Shown: piece by piece, positions 12,701-27,835 of the stretch
How the letters are laid out: each line of letters begins with the position of its first letter
How positions within the stretch are numbered: the stretch's first letter is position 1
DNA from: Phocoena phocoena
Taxonomy: Eukaryota > Chordata > Mammalia > Artiodactyla > Phocoenidae
Direction of reading: 5' to 3'
Length of the DNA: 64,000 nucleotides
Assembly: GCF_963924675.1 (NCBI RefSeq)
Contig: NW_027077440.1
Location: 854,501 to 918,500, forward strand
Translations under genes and position numbers: made by a program
The notes under the pieces: generated by a model
Seen by the model: only the letters and a program-made list of their open reading frames with translations
Databases searched by the model: none
Told to the model about the DNA's origin: nothing

Positions 12701-13200
12701 ATCTCAGTTTTCGTATCCTGGTCCTCGGGTTCACCATTCCAGATGCTTTACTAACACTCTCCCCGCTTGGAGAGTCAGTGCCTTTAACCTCCTCTTTGGC
12801 ACAGCTTGCAATTTCTGTGCAAGATGAACAGGAATAGGGAGAACCAATGAGAGACTAGCTATAGGTGTCTGCACGGGCAAATGTAATGCTCATTTCCCCC
12901 CAGGAAGAGGAATTAACCAAAGGCTCAGCGTGCCGTGCCGGAAACAGATTAGGGCCTGAAGCAATCCTGCGGTTTTGGGCCCAGCTCACAAGAAAGCGAG
13001 TTGAAGAAAGGAGCTCAGGGGCACTGTAATTCACAAACCTGCAGAGTTATAAATGACAGCTATCCTCCAAAAATATATTGAAGTAAGACTGCGAAGGGGA
13101 CTTGAAAGCGGGGCAGAGTTTCAGGAAAACCATTGCAGGGGGTAGACTGGAATTGCCCTGAAAGCATAGGAAAAGAGGCAGAACGTCGACAATGATGCAC

Positions 13201-13338
13201 TTGGCCAAAAAGGGCGTATGGGTTTTTTCCTGAATATATTCCTGAATATATTCAGGAAAATATATTCAGGAAAATATATTCAGGAAAATATATTCCTGAA
13301 TATATTCAGGAAAAAACGCATACGCCCTTTTTGGCCAA
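13201..13338. repeat. Expanded palindrome (+66 bp)
   Basis: Same architecture as at 9,655 but with three rather than two of the internal 14 bp aggaaaatatattc units, making it 14 bp longer. It lies two units downstream of the first expanded copy. Neighbouring variants (gatgaagaagttg near 13,695, and tatcgaaataaat near 14,193) are shared with the units carrying the other two expansions. Confidence 0.92.
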
Positions 13339-16300
13339 CCAAGCAAGCCTGTAAAGGAAATCTGCACTAAAATGAAGTCTCACTGCCCCCCGGGCAAAAG
13401 GGCCATCTGAAAAAAGTGTAAAATCCAGAAAGGTAGGACAGGATATGGAGAACAGGGAGCCTTGTTATGCTGATTGGCAGGATGTAAACTGCCAGCAGCC
13501 ACCCTGGAGAAGTGTATGGTGTTTCCTGAAACACGTAAGAAACAAAGCAACACAGCCTATGGCACTTCCACTTATGGTCCTATAGTTTACGGAAATTAAA
13601 ATCAAAAACAGACAGCCACCCCAATATTTGGGACGGCTGTGTGCACAAGAAGCTCGTCTACAGTATCAGGTAAATATCCCAGAAAGCAAAAAATGGATGA
13701 AGAAGTTGTGGCACGTACGTACAATGCAATATCACTCAGCAATGAAATCTGTGTCATCAGGCCCGTAGCGGCATAGTGAGTGGATGCAGATACAGTGAAT
13801 CTACGTGAACTACATCACAGAGAAAAAGAAACATCATAAGATATCACTAATACACGGAATGTAAACTTGACTACACATGAACTGAATTACAAAACAGAAC
13901 AGGGTCTCAAATTTAGAAAACCAACTAGTGCTTGCCTATGGGGAAAGGTGCGTTGGGGTGCAGCATAAAACCAGAGACTGAAATTAGCACAGATAACTTT
14001 CCATAAGCCAAATATGTAATAGACAAGACCTACTCCTTGCTCAACGAAATGGACCCAACACCACATATTCAACGCCTAGGAATATACCTGACTAGGAAGA
14101 ATCTTAAAACCCATGGATATATATGTCTCCGTAAGAGAATCAAGCGTGTGTACAGCGGCATAAACGCAGCAGTGAAAATCCGATAAATCCCATTATCGAA
14201 ATAAATTTCGAAAACAAAACACAAAGACAATGAAATAGAGAGCAATTCTTAAATAATTCACTCAGGGCATGTGATGCAACCGGGATTGACCACATCTACA
14301 CCCAGAGCTGGTTGAGACATAAGGCTGGACACTTCGGCTGATAGCATTGGTGAGTTTCGGTGAGCAAATGCAGACCCTTTGAAGTCATACTGCATGGTAC
14401 CCATTCCATGGGTCCCAACTCTCCAAGTTCAAGGGATTCTTCCTCCAGCTAAAACATGCATGGGAAACCCAGAGTATCGTCCACCGTGTGATTGGGAAAC
14501 GATTTAAAATGCCTCTCAGATTTCGTATCCTGGGCCTCGGGTTCACCATTCCAGATGCTTTACTAACACTCTCCCCACTTGGAGAGTCAGTGCCTTTAAC
14601 CTCCTCTTTGGCACAGCTTGCAATTTCTGTGCAAGATGAACAGGAATAGGGAGAACCAATGAGAGACTAGCTATAGGTGTCTGCACGGGCAAATGTAATG
14701 CTCATTTCCCACCAGGAAGAGGAATTAACCAAAGGCTCAGCGTGCCCTGCCGGAAACAGATTAGGGCCTGAAGCAATCCTGCGGTTTTGGGCACAGCTCA
14801 CAAGAAAGCGAGTTGAAGAAAGGAGCTCAGGGGCACTGTAATTCACAAACCTGCAGAGTTATAAATGACAGCTATCCTCCAAAAATATATTGAAGTAAGA
14901 CTGCGAAGGGGACTTGAAACCGGGGCAGAGTTTCAGGAAAACGATTGCAGGGGGTAGACTGGAATTGCCCTGAAAGCATAGGAAAAGAGGCAGAACGTCG
15001 ACAATGATGCACTTGGCCAAAAAGGGCGTATGCGTTTTTTCCTTAATATATTCAGGAAAAAACGCATACGCCCTTTTTGGCCAACCAAGCAAGCCTGTAA
15101 AGGAAATCTGCACTACAATGAAGTCTCACTGCCCCCCGGGCAAAAGGGCCATCTGAAAAAAGTGTAAAATCCAGAAAGGTAGGACAGGATATGGAGAACA
15201 GGGAGCCTTGTTATGCTGATTGGCAGGATGTAAATTGCCAGCAGCCACCCTGGAGAAGTGTATGGTGTTTCCTGAAACACGTAAGAAACAAAGCAACACA
15301 GCCTATGGCACTTCCACTTATGGTCCTATAGCTTACGGAAATTAAAATCAAAAACAGACAGCCCCCCCAATATTTGGAACGGCTGTGTTCACAAGATGTT
15401 CGTCTACAGTATCAGGTAAATATCCCAGAAAGCAAAAAATGGATAAAGAAGTTGTGGCACGTACGTACAATGCAATATCACACAGCAATGAAATCTGTGT
15501 CATCAGGCCCGTAGCGGCATAGTGAGTGGATGCAGGTACGGTGATTCTACGTGAACTACGTCACACAGAAAAAGAAACATCATAAGATATCACTAATACA
15601 CGGAATGTAAACTTGACTACACATGAACTGAATTACAAAACAGAACAGGGTCTCAAATTTAGAAAACCAACTAGTGCTTGCTTATGGGGAAAGGTGCGTT
15701 GGGGTGCTGCATAAAACCAGAGACTGAAATTAGCACAGATAACTTTCCATAAGCCAAATATGTAATAGACAAGACCTACTCCTTGCTCAACGAAATGGAC
15801 CCAACACCACATATTCAACGCCTAGGAATATACCTGACTAGGAAGAATCTTAAAACCCATGGATATATATGTCTCCGTAAGAGAATCAAGCGTGTGTACA
15901 GCGGCCGAAACGCAGCAGTGAAAATCCGATAAATCCCATTATCAAAATAAATTTCGAAAACAAAACACAAAGACAGAGAAATAGAGAGCAATTCTTAAAT
16001 AATTCACTCAGGGCATGTGATGCAACCGGGATAGACCACATCTACACCCAGAGCTGGTTGAGACATAAGGCTGGACACTTCAGGCTGATAGCATTGGTGA
16101 GTTTCGGTGAGTAAATGCAGACCCTTTGAAGTCATACTGCATGGTACCCATTCCATGGGTCCCAACTCTCCAAGTTCAAGGGATTCTTCCTCCAGCTAAA
16201 ACATGCATGGGAAACCCAGAGTATCGTCCACCATGTGATAGGGAAACGATTTAAAATGCATCTCAGTTTTCGTATCCTGGTCCTCGGGTTCACCATTCCA

Positions 16301-17799
16301 GATGCTTTACTAACACTCTCCCCGCTTGGAGAGTCAGTGCCTTTAACCTCCTCTTTGGCACAGCTTGCAATTTCTGTGCAAGATGAACAGGAATAGGGAG
16401 AACCAATGAGAGACTAGCTATAGGTGTCTGCACGGGCAAATGTAATGCTCATTTCCCACCAGGAAGAGGAATTAACCAAAGGCTCAGCGTGCCCTGCCGG
16501 AAACAGATTAGGGCCTGAAGCAATCCTGCGGTTTTGGGCCCAGCTCACAAGAAAGCGAGTTGAAGAAAGGAGCTCAGGGGCACTGTAATTCACAAACCTG
16601 CAGAGTTATAAATGACAGCTATCCTCCAAAAATATATTGAAGTAAGACTGCGAAGGCGACTTGAAAGCGGGGCAGAGTTTCAGGAAAACCATTGCAGGGG
16701 GTAGACTGGAATTGCCCTGAAAGCATAGGAAAAGAGGCAGAACGTCGACAATGATGCACTTGGCCAAAAAGTGGGTATGCGTTTTTTCCTGAATATATTC
16801 AGGAAAAAACGCATACGCCCTTTTTGGCCAACCAAGCAAGCCTGTAAAGGAAATCTGCACTACAATGAAGTCTCACTGCCCCCCGGGCAAAAGGGCCATC
16901 TGAAAAAAGTGTAAAATCCAGAAAGGTAGGACAGGATATGGAGAACAGGGAGCCTTGTTATGCTGATTGGCAGGATGTAAATTGCCAGCAGCCACCCTGG
17001 AGAAGTGTATGGTGTTTCCTGAAACACGTAAGAAACAAAGCAACACAGCCTATGGCACTTCCACTTATGGTCCTATAGCTTACGGAAATTAAAATCAAAA
17101 ACAGACAGCCACCCCAATATTTCGGACGGCTGTGTTCACAAGAAGCTCGTCTACAGTATCAGGTAAATATCCCAGAAAGCAAAAAATGGATAAAGAAGTT
17201 GTGGCACGTACGTACAATGCAATATCACTCAGCAATGAAATGTGTGTCATCAGGCCCGTAGCGGCATAGTGAGTGGATGCAGATACGGTGAATCTACATG
17301 AACTACGTCACACAGAAAAAGAAACATCATAAGATATCACTAATACACGGAATGTAAACTTGACTACACATGAACTGAATTACAAAACAGAACAGGGTCT
17401 CAAATTTAGAAAACCAACTAGTGCTTGCTTATGGGGAAAGGTGCGTTGGGGTGCTGCATAAAACCAGAGACTGAAATTAGCACAGATAACTTTCCATAAG
17501 CCAAATATGTAATAGACAAAACCTACTCCTTGCTCAACGAAATGGACCCAACACCACATATTCAACGCCTAGGAATATACCTGACTAGGAAGAATCTTAA
17601 AACCCATGGATATATATGTCTCCGTAAGAGAATCAAGCGTGTGTACAGCGGCCGAAACGCAGCAGTGAAAATCCGATAAATCCCATTATCAAAATAAATT
17701 TCGAAAACAAAACACAAAGACAGTGAAATAGAGAGCAATTCTTAAATAATTCACTCAGGGCATGTGATGCAACCGGGATTGACCACATCTACACCCAGA

Positions 17800-20700
17800 G
17801 GTGGTTGAGACATAAGGCTGGACACTTCAGGCTGATAGCATTGGTGAGTTTCGGTGAGCAAATTCAGACACTTTGAAGTCATACTGCATGGTACCTATTC
17901 CATGGGTCCCAACTCTTCAGGTTCAAGGGATTCTTCCTCCAGCTAAAACATGCATGGGAAACCCACAGTATCGTCCACCGTGTGATTGGGAAACGATTTA
18001 AAATGCATCTCAGTTTTTGTATCCTGGTCCTCGGGTTCACCATTCCAGATGCTTTACTAACACTCTCCCCGCTTGGAGAGTCAGTGCCTTTAACCTCCTG
18101 TTTGGCACAGCTTGCAATTTCTGTGCAAGATGAACAGGAATAGGGAGAACCAATGAGAGACTAGCTGTAGGTGTCTGCACGGGCAAATGCAACGCTCATT
18201 GCCCACCAGGAAGTGGAATTAACAAAAGGCTCAGCGTGCCCTGCTGGAAAGAGATTAGTGCCTGAAGCAATCCTGCGGTTTTGTGCCCAGCTCACAAGAA
18301 AGCGAGTTGAAGAAAGGAGCTCAGGGCTACTGTAATTCACAAACGTGCAGAGTTATAAATGACAACTATCTTCCAAAAGTATATTGAAGTAAGCCTGCGA
18401 AGGGGACTTGAAAGCGGGGCAGAATTTCAAGAAAACGATTGCAGGGGGTAGACTGGAATTGCCCTGAAAGCATAGGAAAAGAGGCACAACGTCGACAATG
18501 ATGCACTTGGCCAAAAAGGGCGTATGAGTTTTTTCCTGAAAATATTCAGGAAAAAACGCATATGCACTTTTTGGCCAACCAAGCAAGCCTGTAAAGGAAA
18601 TCTGCACTACAATGTAGTCTCACTGCCCCTCTGGCAAAAGGGCCATCTGAAGAAAGTGTAAAATCCAGAAAGGTAGGACAGGATATGGAGAACAGGGAGC
18701 CTTGTTATGCTGATTGGGAAGACGTAAATTGCCAACAGCCACCCTGGAGAAGTGTATGGTGTTTCCTGAAACACGTAGGAAACAAAGGAACACAGCCTAT
18801 GGCAATTGCACTTATGGTCCTATTGCTTAGGGAAATTAAAATCAAAAACAGAGATCCACCCCAAAGTGTGGGACGGCTGTGTTCCCAAGAAGCTCGTCTA
18901 CAGTACCAGGTAAATATCCCAGAAAGCAAAAAATGGATAAAGAAGTTGTGGCACGTACGTGCAATGCAATATCACTCAGCAATGAAATCTGTGTCATCAG
19001 GCCCGTAGCGGCATAGTGAGTGGATGCAGGTACAGTGATTCTACGTAAACTACGTCACACAGAAAAAGAAACATCATAATATATCAGTAATACACGGAAT
19101 GTAAACTTGACTACACATGAACTGAATTACAAAACAGAACAGGGTCTCAAATTTAGAAAACCAACTGCTGCTTGCTTATGGGGAAAGGTGCCTTGGGGTG
19201 CTGCATAAAACCAGAGACTGAAATTACCACAGATAACTTTCCATAAGCCAAATATGTAATAGACAAGACCTACTCCTTGCTCAACGAAATGGACTCAACA
19301 CCACATATTCAACGCCTAGGAATATACCTGACTAGGAAGAATCTTAAAACCCATGGATATATATGTCTCCGTAAGAGAATCAAGCGTGTGTACAGCGGCC
19401 GAAACGCAGCAGTGAAAATCCGATAAATCCCATTATCAAAATAAATTTCGAAAACAAAACACAAAGAGAGTGAAATAGAGAGCAATTCTTAAATAATTCA
19501 CTCAGGGCATGTGATGCAACCGGGATTTAACACATCTACACCCAGAGCTGGTTGAGACAAAAGGCTGGACACTTCAGGCTGAGAGCATTGGTGAGTTTCA
19601 GTGAGCAAATGCAGACCCTTTGAAATCATACTGCATGGTACATATTCCATGGGTCGCAACTCTTCAGGTTCAAGGGATTCTTCCTCCAGCTAAAACATGC
19701 ATGGGAAACCCACAGTATGGTCCACAGTGTGATTGGGAAACGATTTAAAATGCATCTCAGTTTTCGTATCCTGGTCCTCGGGTTCACCATTCCAGATGCT
19801 TTACTAACACTCTCCCTGCTTGGAGAGTCAGTGCCTTTAACCTCCTGTTTGGCACAGCTTGCAATTTCTGCACAAGATGAACAAGAATAGGGAGAACCAA
19901 TGAGAGATTAGCTGTAGGTTTATGCATGGGCAAATGTAACGTAATGCTCATTTCCCACCAGGAAGAGGAATTAACCAAAGACTCAGCATGCCCTGCCGGA
20001 AACAGATTAGGGCCTGAAGCAATCCTGCGGTTTTGTGCCCAGCTCACAAGAAAGCGAGTTGAAGAAAGGAGCTCAGGGGCACTGTAATTCACAAACCTGC
20101 AGAGTTATAAATGACAGCTATCCTCCAAAAATATATTGAAGTAAGCCTGCGAAGGGGACTTGAAAGCGGGGCAGAGTTTCAGGAAAACCATTGCAGGGGG
20201 TAGACTGGAATTGCCCTGAAAGCATAGGAAAAGAGGCAGAACGTCGACAGTGATGCACTTGGCCAAAAAGTGGGTATGCGTTTTTTCCTGAATATATTCA
20301 GGAAAAAACGCATATGCTCTTTTTGGCCAACCAAGCAAGCCTGTAAAGGAAATCTGCACTACAATGAAGTCTCACTGCCCCCCGGGCAAAAGGGCCATCT
20401 GAAAAAAGTGTAAAATCCAGAAAGGTAGGACAGGATATGGAGAACAGGGAGCCTTGTTATGCTGATTGGCACGATGTAAATTGCCAGCAGCCACCCTGGA
20501 GAAATGTATGGTATTTCCTGAAACACGTAAGAAACAAAGCAACACAGCCTATGGCACTTCCACTTATGGTCCTATAGCTTACGGAAATTAAAATCAAAAA
20601 CAGACAGCCACCCCAATATTTGGGACGGCTGAGTTCACAAGAAGCTCGTCTACAGTATCAGGTAAATATCCCAGAAAGCAAAAAATGGATAAAGAAGTTG

Positions 20701-21590
20701 TGGCACGTACGTACAATGCAATATCACTCAGCAATGAAATCTGTGTCATCAGGCCCGTAGCGGCATAGTGAGTGGATGCAGGTACGGTGATTCTACGTGA
20801 ACTACGTCACACAGAAAAAGAAACATCATAAGATATCACTAATACACGGAATGTAAACTTGACTACACATGAACTGAATTACAAAACAGAACAGGGTCTC
20901 AAATTTACAAAACCAACTAGTGCTTGCTTATGGGGAAAGGCGCGTTGGGGTTCTGCATAAAACCAGAGACTGAAATTAGCACAGATAACATTCAATAAGC
21001 CAAATATGTAATAGACAAGACCTACTCCTTGCTCAACGAATTGGATCCAACACCACATATTCAACGCCTAGGAATATACCTGACTAGGAAGAATCTTAAA
21101 ACCCATGGATATATATGTCTCCGTAAGAGAACCAAGCGTGTGTACAGCGGCCGAAACGCAGCAGTGAAAATCCGATAAATCCCATTATCAAAATAAATTT
21201 CGAAAACAAAACACAAAGACAGTGAAATAGAGAGCAATTCTTAAATAATTCACTCAGGGCATGTGATGCAACCGGGATTGACCACATCTACACCCAGAGC
21301 TGGTTGAGACATAAGGCTGGACACTTCAGGCTGATCGCATTGGTGAGTTTCGGTGAGCAAATGCAGACCCTTTGAAGTCATACTGCATGGTACCTATTCC
21401 ATGGGTCCCAACTCTTCAGGTTCAAGGGATTCTTCCTCCAGCTAAAACATGCATGGGAAACCCAGAGTATCGTCCACCGTTTGATTGGGAAACGATTTAA
21501 AATGCATCTCAGTTTTCTATCCTGGTCCTCGGGTTCACCATTCCAGATGCTTTACTAACACTCTCCCTGCTTGGAGAGTCAGTGCCTTTA
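17800..21590 (+). repeat. ~3.8 kb block duplicated 14 kb downstream (left copy)
   Basis: This block recurs at about 31,830-35,620, shifted by 14,027-14,033 bp. That equals eight units plus the extra 52 bp of the expanded palindrome lying between. Shared private variants include cagtttttgtatcc (18,011 and 32,045), gggaagacgtaaattg (18,716 and 32,749), aaccaactgctgc (19,160 and 33,192), gattagctgtaggtttatgcat (near 19,905 and 33,937) and a one-base deletion in agttttctatcc (21,511 and 35,538). The left copy alone has a 5 bp insertion near 19,940. Confidence 0.85.
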
Positions 21591-21639
21591 ACCTCCTGTT
21601 TGGCACAGCTTGCAATTTCTGTGCAAGATGAACAGGAAT

Positions 21640-24340
21640 AGGGAGAACCAATGAGAGACTAGATATAGGTGTCTGCACGGGCAAATGTAATGCTCATTGC
21701 CCACCAGGAAGAGGAATTAACCAAAGGCTCAGTGTACCCTGCCGGAAACAGATTAGGGCCCGAAGCAATCCTGCGGTTTTGTGCCCAGCTCACAAGAAAG
21801 CGAGTTGAAGAAAGGAGCTCAGGGGCACTGTAATTCACAAACCTGCAGAGTTATAAATGACAGCTATCCTCCAAAAATATATTGAAGTAATCCTGCGAAG
21901 GGGACTTGAAAGCGGGGCAGAATTTCAGGAAAACGATTGCAGGGGGTAGACTGGAATTGCCCTGAAAGCATGGGAAAAGAGGCAGAACGTCGACAATGAT
22001 GCACTTGGCTAAAAAGGGCGTATGCGTTTTTTCTTGAATATATTCAGGAAAAAACGCATACGCCCTTTTTGGCCAACCAAGCAAGCCTGTAAAGGAAATC
22101 TGCACTACAATGAAGTCTCACTGCCCCCCGGGCAAAAGGGCCATCTGAGAAAAGTGTAAAATCCAGAAAGGTATGACAGGATATGGAGAACAGGGAGCCT
22201 TGTTATGCTGATTGGCAGGATGTAAATTGCCAACAGCCAACCTGGAGAAGTGTATGGTGTTCCCTGAAACGCATAAGAAATAAAGCAACACAGCCTATGG
22301 CACTTCCACTTATGGTCCCAAAGATTACAGAAATTAAAATCAAAAACACACAGCCACCCCAATGTTTGGGACGGCTGTGTTCACAAGAAGCTCGTCTACT
22401 GTACCAGGTAAATATCCCAGAAAGCAAAAAATGGATAAAGAAGTTGTGGCACGTACGTGCAATGCAATATCACTCAGCAATGAAATCTGTGTCATCAGGC
22501 CCGTAGCGGCATAGTGAGTGGATGCAGGTTCAGTGATTCTACGTGAACTACGTCACACAGAAAAAGAAACATCATAAGATATCACTAATACACGGAATGT
22601 AAACTTGACTACACATGAACTGAATTACAAAACAGAACAGGGTCTCAAATTTAGAAAACCAACTAGTGCTTGCTTATGGGGAAAGGTGCCTTGGGGTGCT
22701 GCATGAAACCAGAGACTGAAATTAGCACAGATAACATTCCATAAGCCAAATATGTAATAGACAAGACCTACTCCTTGCTCAACGAAATGGACTCAACACC
22801 ACATATTCAACGCCTAGGAATATACCTGAATAGGAAGAATCTTAAAACCCATGTATTTATATGTCTCCGTAAGAGAATCAAGCGTGTGTACAGCGGCATA
22901 AACGCAGCAGTGAAAATCCGATAAATCCCATTATCAAAATAAATGTCAAAAACAAAACACAAAGACCGTGAAATAGAGAGCAATTCTTAAATAATTCACT
23001 CAGGGCATGTGATGCAACCGGGATTGACCACATCTACACCCAGAGCTGGTTGAGACATAAGGCTGGACACTTCAGGCTGATAGCATTGGTGAGTTTCGGT
23101 GAGCAAATGCAGACCCTTTGAAGTCATACTGCATGGTACCCATTCCATGGGTCCCAACTCTCCAGGTTCAAGGGATTCTTCCTCCAGCTAAAACATGCAT
23201 GGGAAACCCAGAGTATCTTCCACCGTGTGATTGGGAAACGATTTAAAATGCATCTCAGTTTTCATATCCTGGTCCTCGGGTTCACCATTCCAGATGCTTT
23301 ACTAACACTCTCCCTGGTTGGAGAGTCAGTGCCTTTAACCTCCTCTTTGGCACAGCTTGCAATTTCTGTGCAAGATGAACAGGAATAGGGAGAACCAATG
23401 AGAGACTAGCTATAGGTGTCTGCACGGGCAAATGTAATGCTCATTTCCCACCAGGAAGAGGAATTAACCAAAGGCTCAGCATGCCCTTCCGGAAACAGAT
23501 AAGGGCCTGAAGCAATCCTGCGGTTTTGTGCCCAGCTCACAAGAAAGCGTGTTGAAGAAAGGAGCTCAGGGGCACTGTAATTCACAAACCTGCAGAGTTA
23601 TAAATGACAGCTATCCTCCAAAAACATATTGAAGTAAGCCTGCGAAGGGGACTTGAAAGCGGGGCAGAGTTTCAGGAAAACGATTGCAGGGGGTAGACTG
23701 GAATTGCCCTGAAAGCATAGGAAAAGAGGCAGAACGTCGACAATGATGCACTTGGCCAAAAAGGGCGTATGCGTTTTTTCCTGAATATATTCAGGAAAAA
23801 ACGCATACGCCCTTTTTGGCCAACCAAGCAAGCCTGTAAAGGAAATCTGCACTAAAATGAAGTCTCACTGCGCCCCTGGCAAAAGGGCCATCTGAAAAAA
23901 GTGTAAAATCCAGAAAGTTAGGACAGGATATGGAGAACAGGGAGCCTTGTTATGCTGATTGGCAGGATGTAAATTGCCAGCAGCCACCCTGGAGAAGTGT
24001 ATGGTGTTTCATGAAACACGAAAGAAACAAAGCAACACAGCCTATGGCACTTCCACTTATGGTCCTATAGCTTACGGAAATTAAAATCAAAAACAGACAG
24101 CCACCCCAATATTTGGGACGGCTGTGTTCACAAGAAGCTCGTCTACAGTATCAGGTAAATATCCCAGAAAGCAAAAAATGGATAAAGAAGTTCTGGCACG
24201 TACGTACAATGCAATATCACTCAGCAATGAAATCTGTGTCATCAGGTCCGTAGCAGAAAAGTGAGTGGATGCAGATACGGTGAATCTACGTGAACTACGT
24301 CACACAGAAAAAGAAACATCATAAGATATCACTAATACAC
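21640..24340 (+). repeat. Two-unit block, left copy of a 3,495 bp direct duplication
   Basis: This block recurs at about 25,135-27,835. Shared private variants include agatataggtg (21,661 and 25,156), gtatgacagg before the ORF2-like frame (22,172 and 25,667), a distinctive frame at 22,183 and 25,678 with identical translations, catgtatttatatg (22,851 and 26,346), and agcagaaaagtgag (24,252 and 27,747). The third L1-segment variant here (ccaaagattac in place of ctatagctta) defines a small class C found only at these two places. Confidence 0.85.
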
Positions 24341-25134
24341 GGAATGTAAACTTGACTACACATGAACTGAATTACAAAGCAGAACAGGGTCTCAAATTTA
24401 GAAAACCAACTAGTGCTTGCTTATGGGGAAAGGTGCGTTGGGGTGCTGCATAAAACCAGAGACTGAAATTAGCACAGATAACTTTCCATAAGCCAAATAT
24501 GTAATAGACAAGACCTACTCCTTGCTCAACGAAATAGACCAACACACCACATATTCAACCCCTAGGAATATACCTGACTAGGAAGAATCATAAAACCCAA
24601 GGATATATATGTCTCCGTAAGAGAATCAAGCGTGTGTACAGCGGCCGAAACGCAGCAGTGAAAATCCGATAAATCCCATTATCAAAATAAATTTCGAAAA
24701 CAAAACACAAAGACAGTGAAATAGTGAGCAATTCTTAAATAATTCACTCAGGGCATGTGATACAACCGGGATTGACCACATCTACACCCAGAGCTGGTTG
24801 AGACATAAGGCTGGACACTTCAGGCTGATAGCATTGGTGAGTTTCGGTGAGAAAATGCAGACCCTTTGAAGTCATACTGCATGGTACCCATTCCATGGGT
24901 CCCAACTCTCCAGGTTCAAGGGATTCTTCCTCCAGATAAAACATGCTTGGGAAACCCAGAGTATCGTCCACCATGTGATTGGGAAACGATTTAAAATGCA
25001 TCTCAGTTTTCGTATCCTGGTCCTCGGATTCACCATTCCAGATGCTTTACTAACACTCTCCCCGCTTGGAGAGTCAGTGCCTTTAACCTCCTCTTTGGCA
25101 CAGCTTGCAATTTCTGTGCAAGATGAACAGGAAT

Positions 25135-27835
25135 AGGGAGAACCAATGAGAGACTAGATATAGGTGTCTGCACGGGCAAATGTAACGCTCATTGCCCACC
25201 AGGAAGAGGAATTAACCAAAGGCTCAGTGTGCCCTGCCGGAAACAGATTAGGGCCTGAAGCCATCCTGCGGTTTTGTGCCCAGCTCACAAGAAAGCGAGT
25301 TGAAGAAAGGAGCTCAGGGGCACTGTAATTCACAAAACTGCAGAGTTATAAGTGACAGCTATCCTCCAAAAATATATTGAAGTAAGCCTGCGAAGGGGAC
25401 TTGAAAGCGGGGCAGAATTTCAGGAAAACGATTGCAGGGGGTAGACTGGAATTGCCCTGAAAGCATGGGAAAAGAGGCAGAACGTCGACAATGATGCACT
25501 TGGCTAAAAAGGGTGTATGCGTTTTTTCTTGAATATATTCAGGAAAAAACGCATACGCCCTTTTTGGCCAACCAAGCAAGCCTGTAAAGGAAATCTGCAC
25601 TACAATGAAGTCTCACTGCCCCCCGGGCAAAAGGGCCATCTGAGAAAAGTGTAAAATCCAGAAAGGTATGACAGGATATGGAGAACAGGGAGCCTTGTTA
25701 TGCTGATTGGCAGGATGTAAATTGCCAACAGCCAACCTGGAGAAGTGTATGGTGTTCCCTGAAACGCATAAGAAATAAAGCAACACAGCCTATGGCACTT
25801 CCACTTATGGTCCCAAAGATTACGGAAATTAAAATCAAAAACACACAGCCACCCCAATGTTTGGGACGGCTGTGTTCACAAGAAGCTCGTCTACTGTACC
25901 AGGTAAATATCCCAGAAAGCAAAAAATGGATAAAGAAGTTGTGGCACGTACGTGCAATGCAATATCACTCAGCAATGAAATCTGTGTCATCAGGCCCGTA
26001 GCGGCATAGTGAGTGGATGCAGGTTCAGTGATTCTACGTGAACTACGTCACACAGAAAAAGAAACATCATAAGATATCACTAATACACGGAATGTAAACT
26101 TGACTACACATGAACTGAATTACAAAACAGAACAGGGTCTCAAATTTAGAAAACCAACTAGTGCTTGCTTATGGGGAAAGGTGCCTTGGGGTGCTGCATA
26201 AAACCAGAGACTGAAATTAGCACAGATAACATTCCATAAGCCAAATATGTAATAGACAAGACCTACTCCTTGCTCAACGAAATGGACTCAACACCACATA
26301 TTCAACGCCTAGGAATATACCTGAATAGGAAGAATCTTAAAACCCATGTATTTATATGTCTCCGTAAGAGAATCAAGCGTGTGTACAGCGGCATAAACGC
26401 AGCAGTGAAAATCCGATAAATCCCATTATCAAAATAAATGTCAAAAACAAAACACAAAGACAGTGAAATAGAGAGCAATTCTTAAATAATTCACTCAGGG
26501 CATGTGATGCAACCGGGATTGACCACATCTACACCCAGAGCTGGTTGAGACATAAGGCTGGACACTTCAGGCTGATAGCATTGGTGAGTTTCGGTGAGCA
26601 AATGCAGACCCTTTGACGTCATACTGCATGGTACCCATTCCATGGGTCCCAACTCTCCAGGTTCAAGGGATTCTTCCTCCAGCTAAAACATGCATGGGAA
26701 ACCCAGAGTATCTTCCACCGTGTGATTGGGAAACGATTTGAAATGCATCTCAGTTTTCATATCCTGGTCCTCGGGTTCACCATTCCAGATGCTTTACTAA
26801 CACTCTCCCTGGTTGGAGAGTCAGTGCCTTTAACCTCCTCTTTGGCACAGCTTGCAATTTCTGTGCAAGATGAACAGGAATAGGGAGAACCAATGAGAGA
26901 CTAGCTATAGGTGTCTGCACGGGCAAATGTAATGCTCATTTCCCACCAGGAAGAGGAATTAACCAAAGGCTCAGCATGCCCTTCCGGAAACAGATAAGGG
27001 CCTGAAGCAATCCTGCGGTTTTGTGCCCAGCTCACAAGAAAGCGTGTTGAAGAAAGGAGCTCAGGGGCACTGTAATTCACAAACCTGCAGAGTTATAAAT
27101 GACAGCTATCCTCCAAAAACATATTGAAGTAAGCCTGCGAAGGGGACTTGAAAGCGGGGCAGAGTTTCAGGAAAACGATTGCAGGGGGTAGACTGGAATT
27201 GCCCTGAAAGCATAGGAAAAGAGGCAGAACGTCGACAATGATGCACTTGGCCAAAAAGGGTGTATGCGTTTTTTCCTGAATATATTCAGGAAAAAACGCA
27301 TACGCCCTTTTTGGCCAACCAAGCAAGCCTGTAAAGGAAATCTGCACTAAAATGAAGTCTCACTGTGCCCCTGGCAAAAGGGCCATCTGAAAAAAGTGTA
27401 AAATCCAGAAAGTTAGGACAGGATATGGAGAACAGGGAGCCTTGTTATGCTGATTGGCAGGATGTAAATTGCCAGCAGCCACCCTGGAGAAGTGTATGGT
27501 GTTTCCTGAAACACGAAAGAAACAAAGCAACACAGCCTATGGCACTTCCACTTATGGTCCTATAGCTTACGGAAATTAAAATCAAAAACAGACAGCCACC
27601 CCAATATTTGGGACGGCTGTGTTCACAAGAAGCTCGTCTACAGTATCAGGTAAATATCCCAGAAAGCAAAAAATGGATAAAGAACTTGTGGCACGTACGT
27701 ACAATGCAATATCACTCAGCAATGAAATCTGTGCCATCAGGTCCGTAGCAGAAAAGTGAGTGGATGCAGATACGGTGAATCTACGTGAACTACGTCACAC
27801 AGAAAAAGAAACATCACAAGATATCACTAATACAC
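25135..27835 (+). repeat. Two-unit block, right copy of the 3,495 bp duplication
   Basis: This is the partner of 21,640-24,340, shifted by exactly two units. Only a few scattered single-base differences are visible, such as a g in place of a near 25,824. Similarity to the left copy drops past about 27,835: the sequence becomes a match to the 38.3 kb region instead. Confidence 0.85.
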
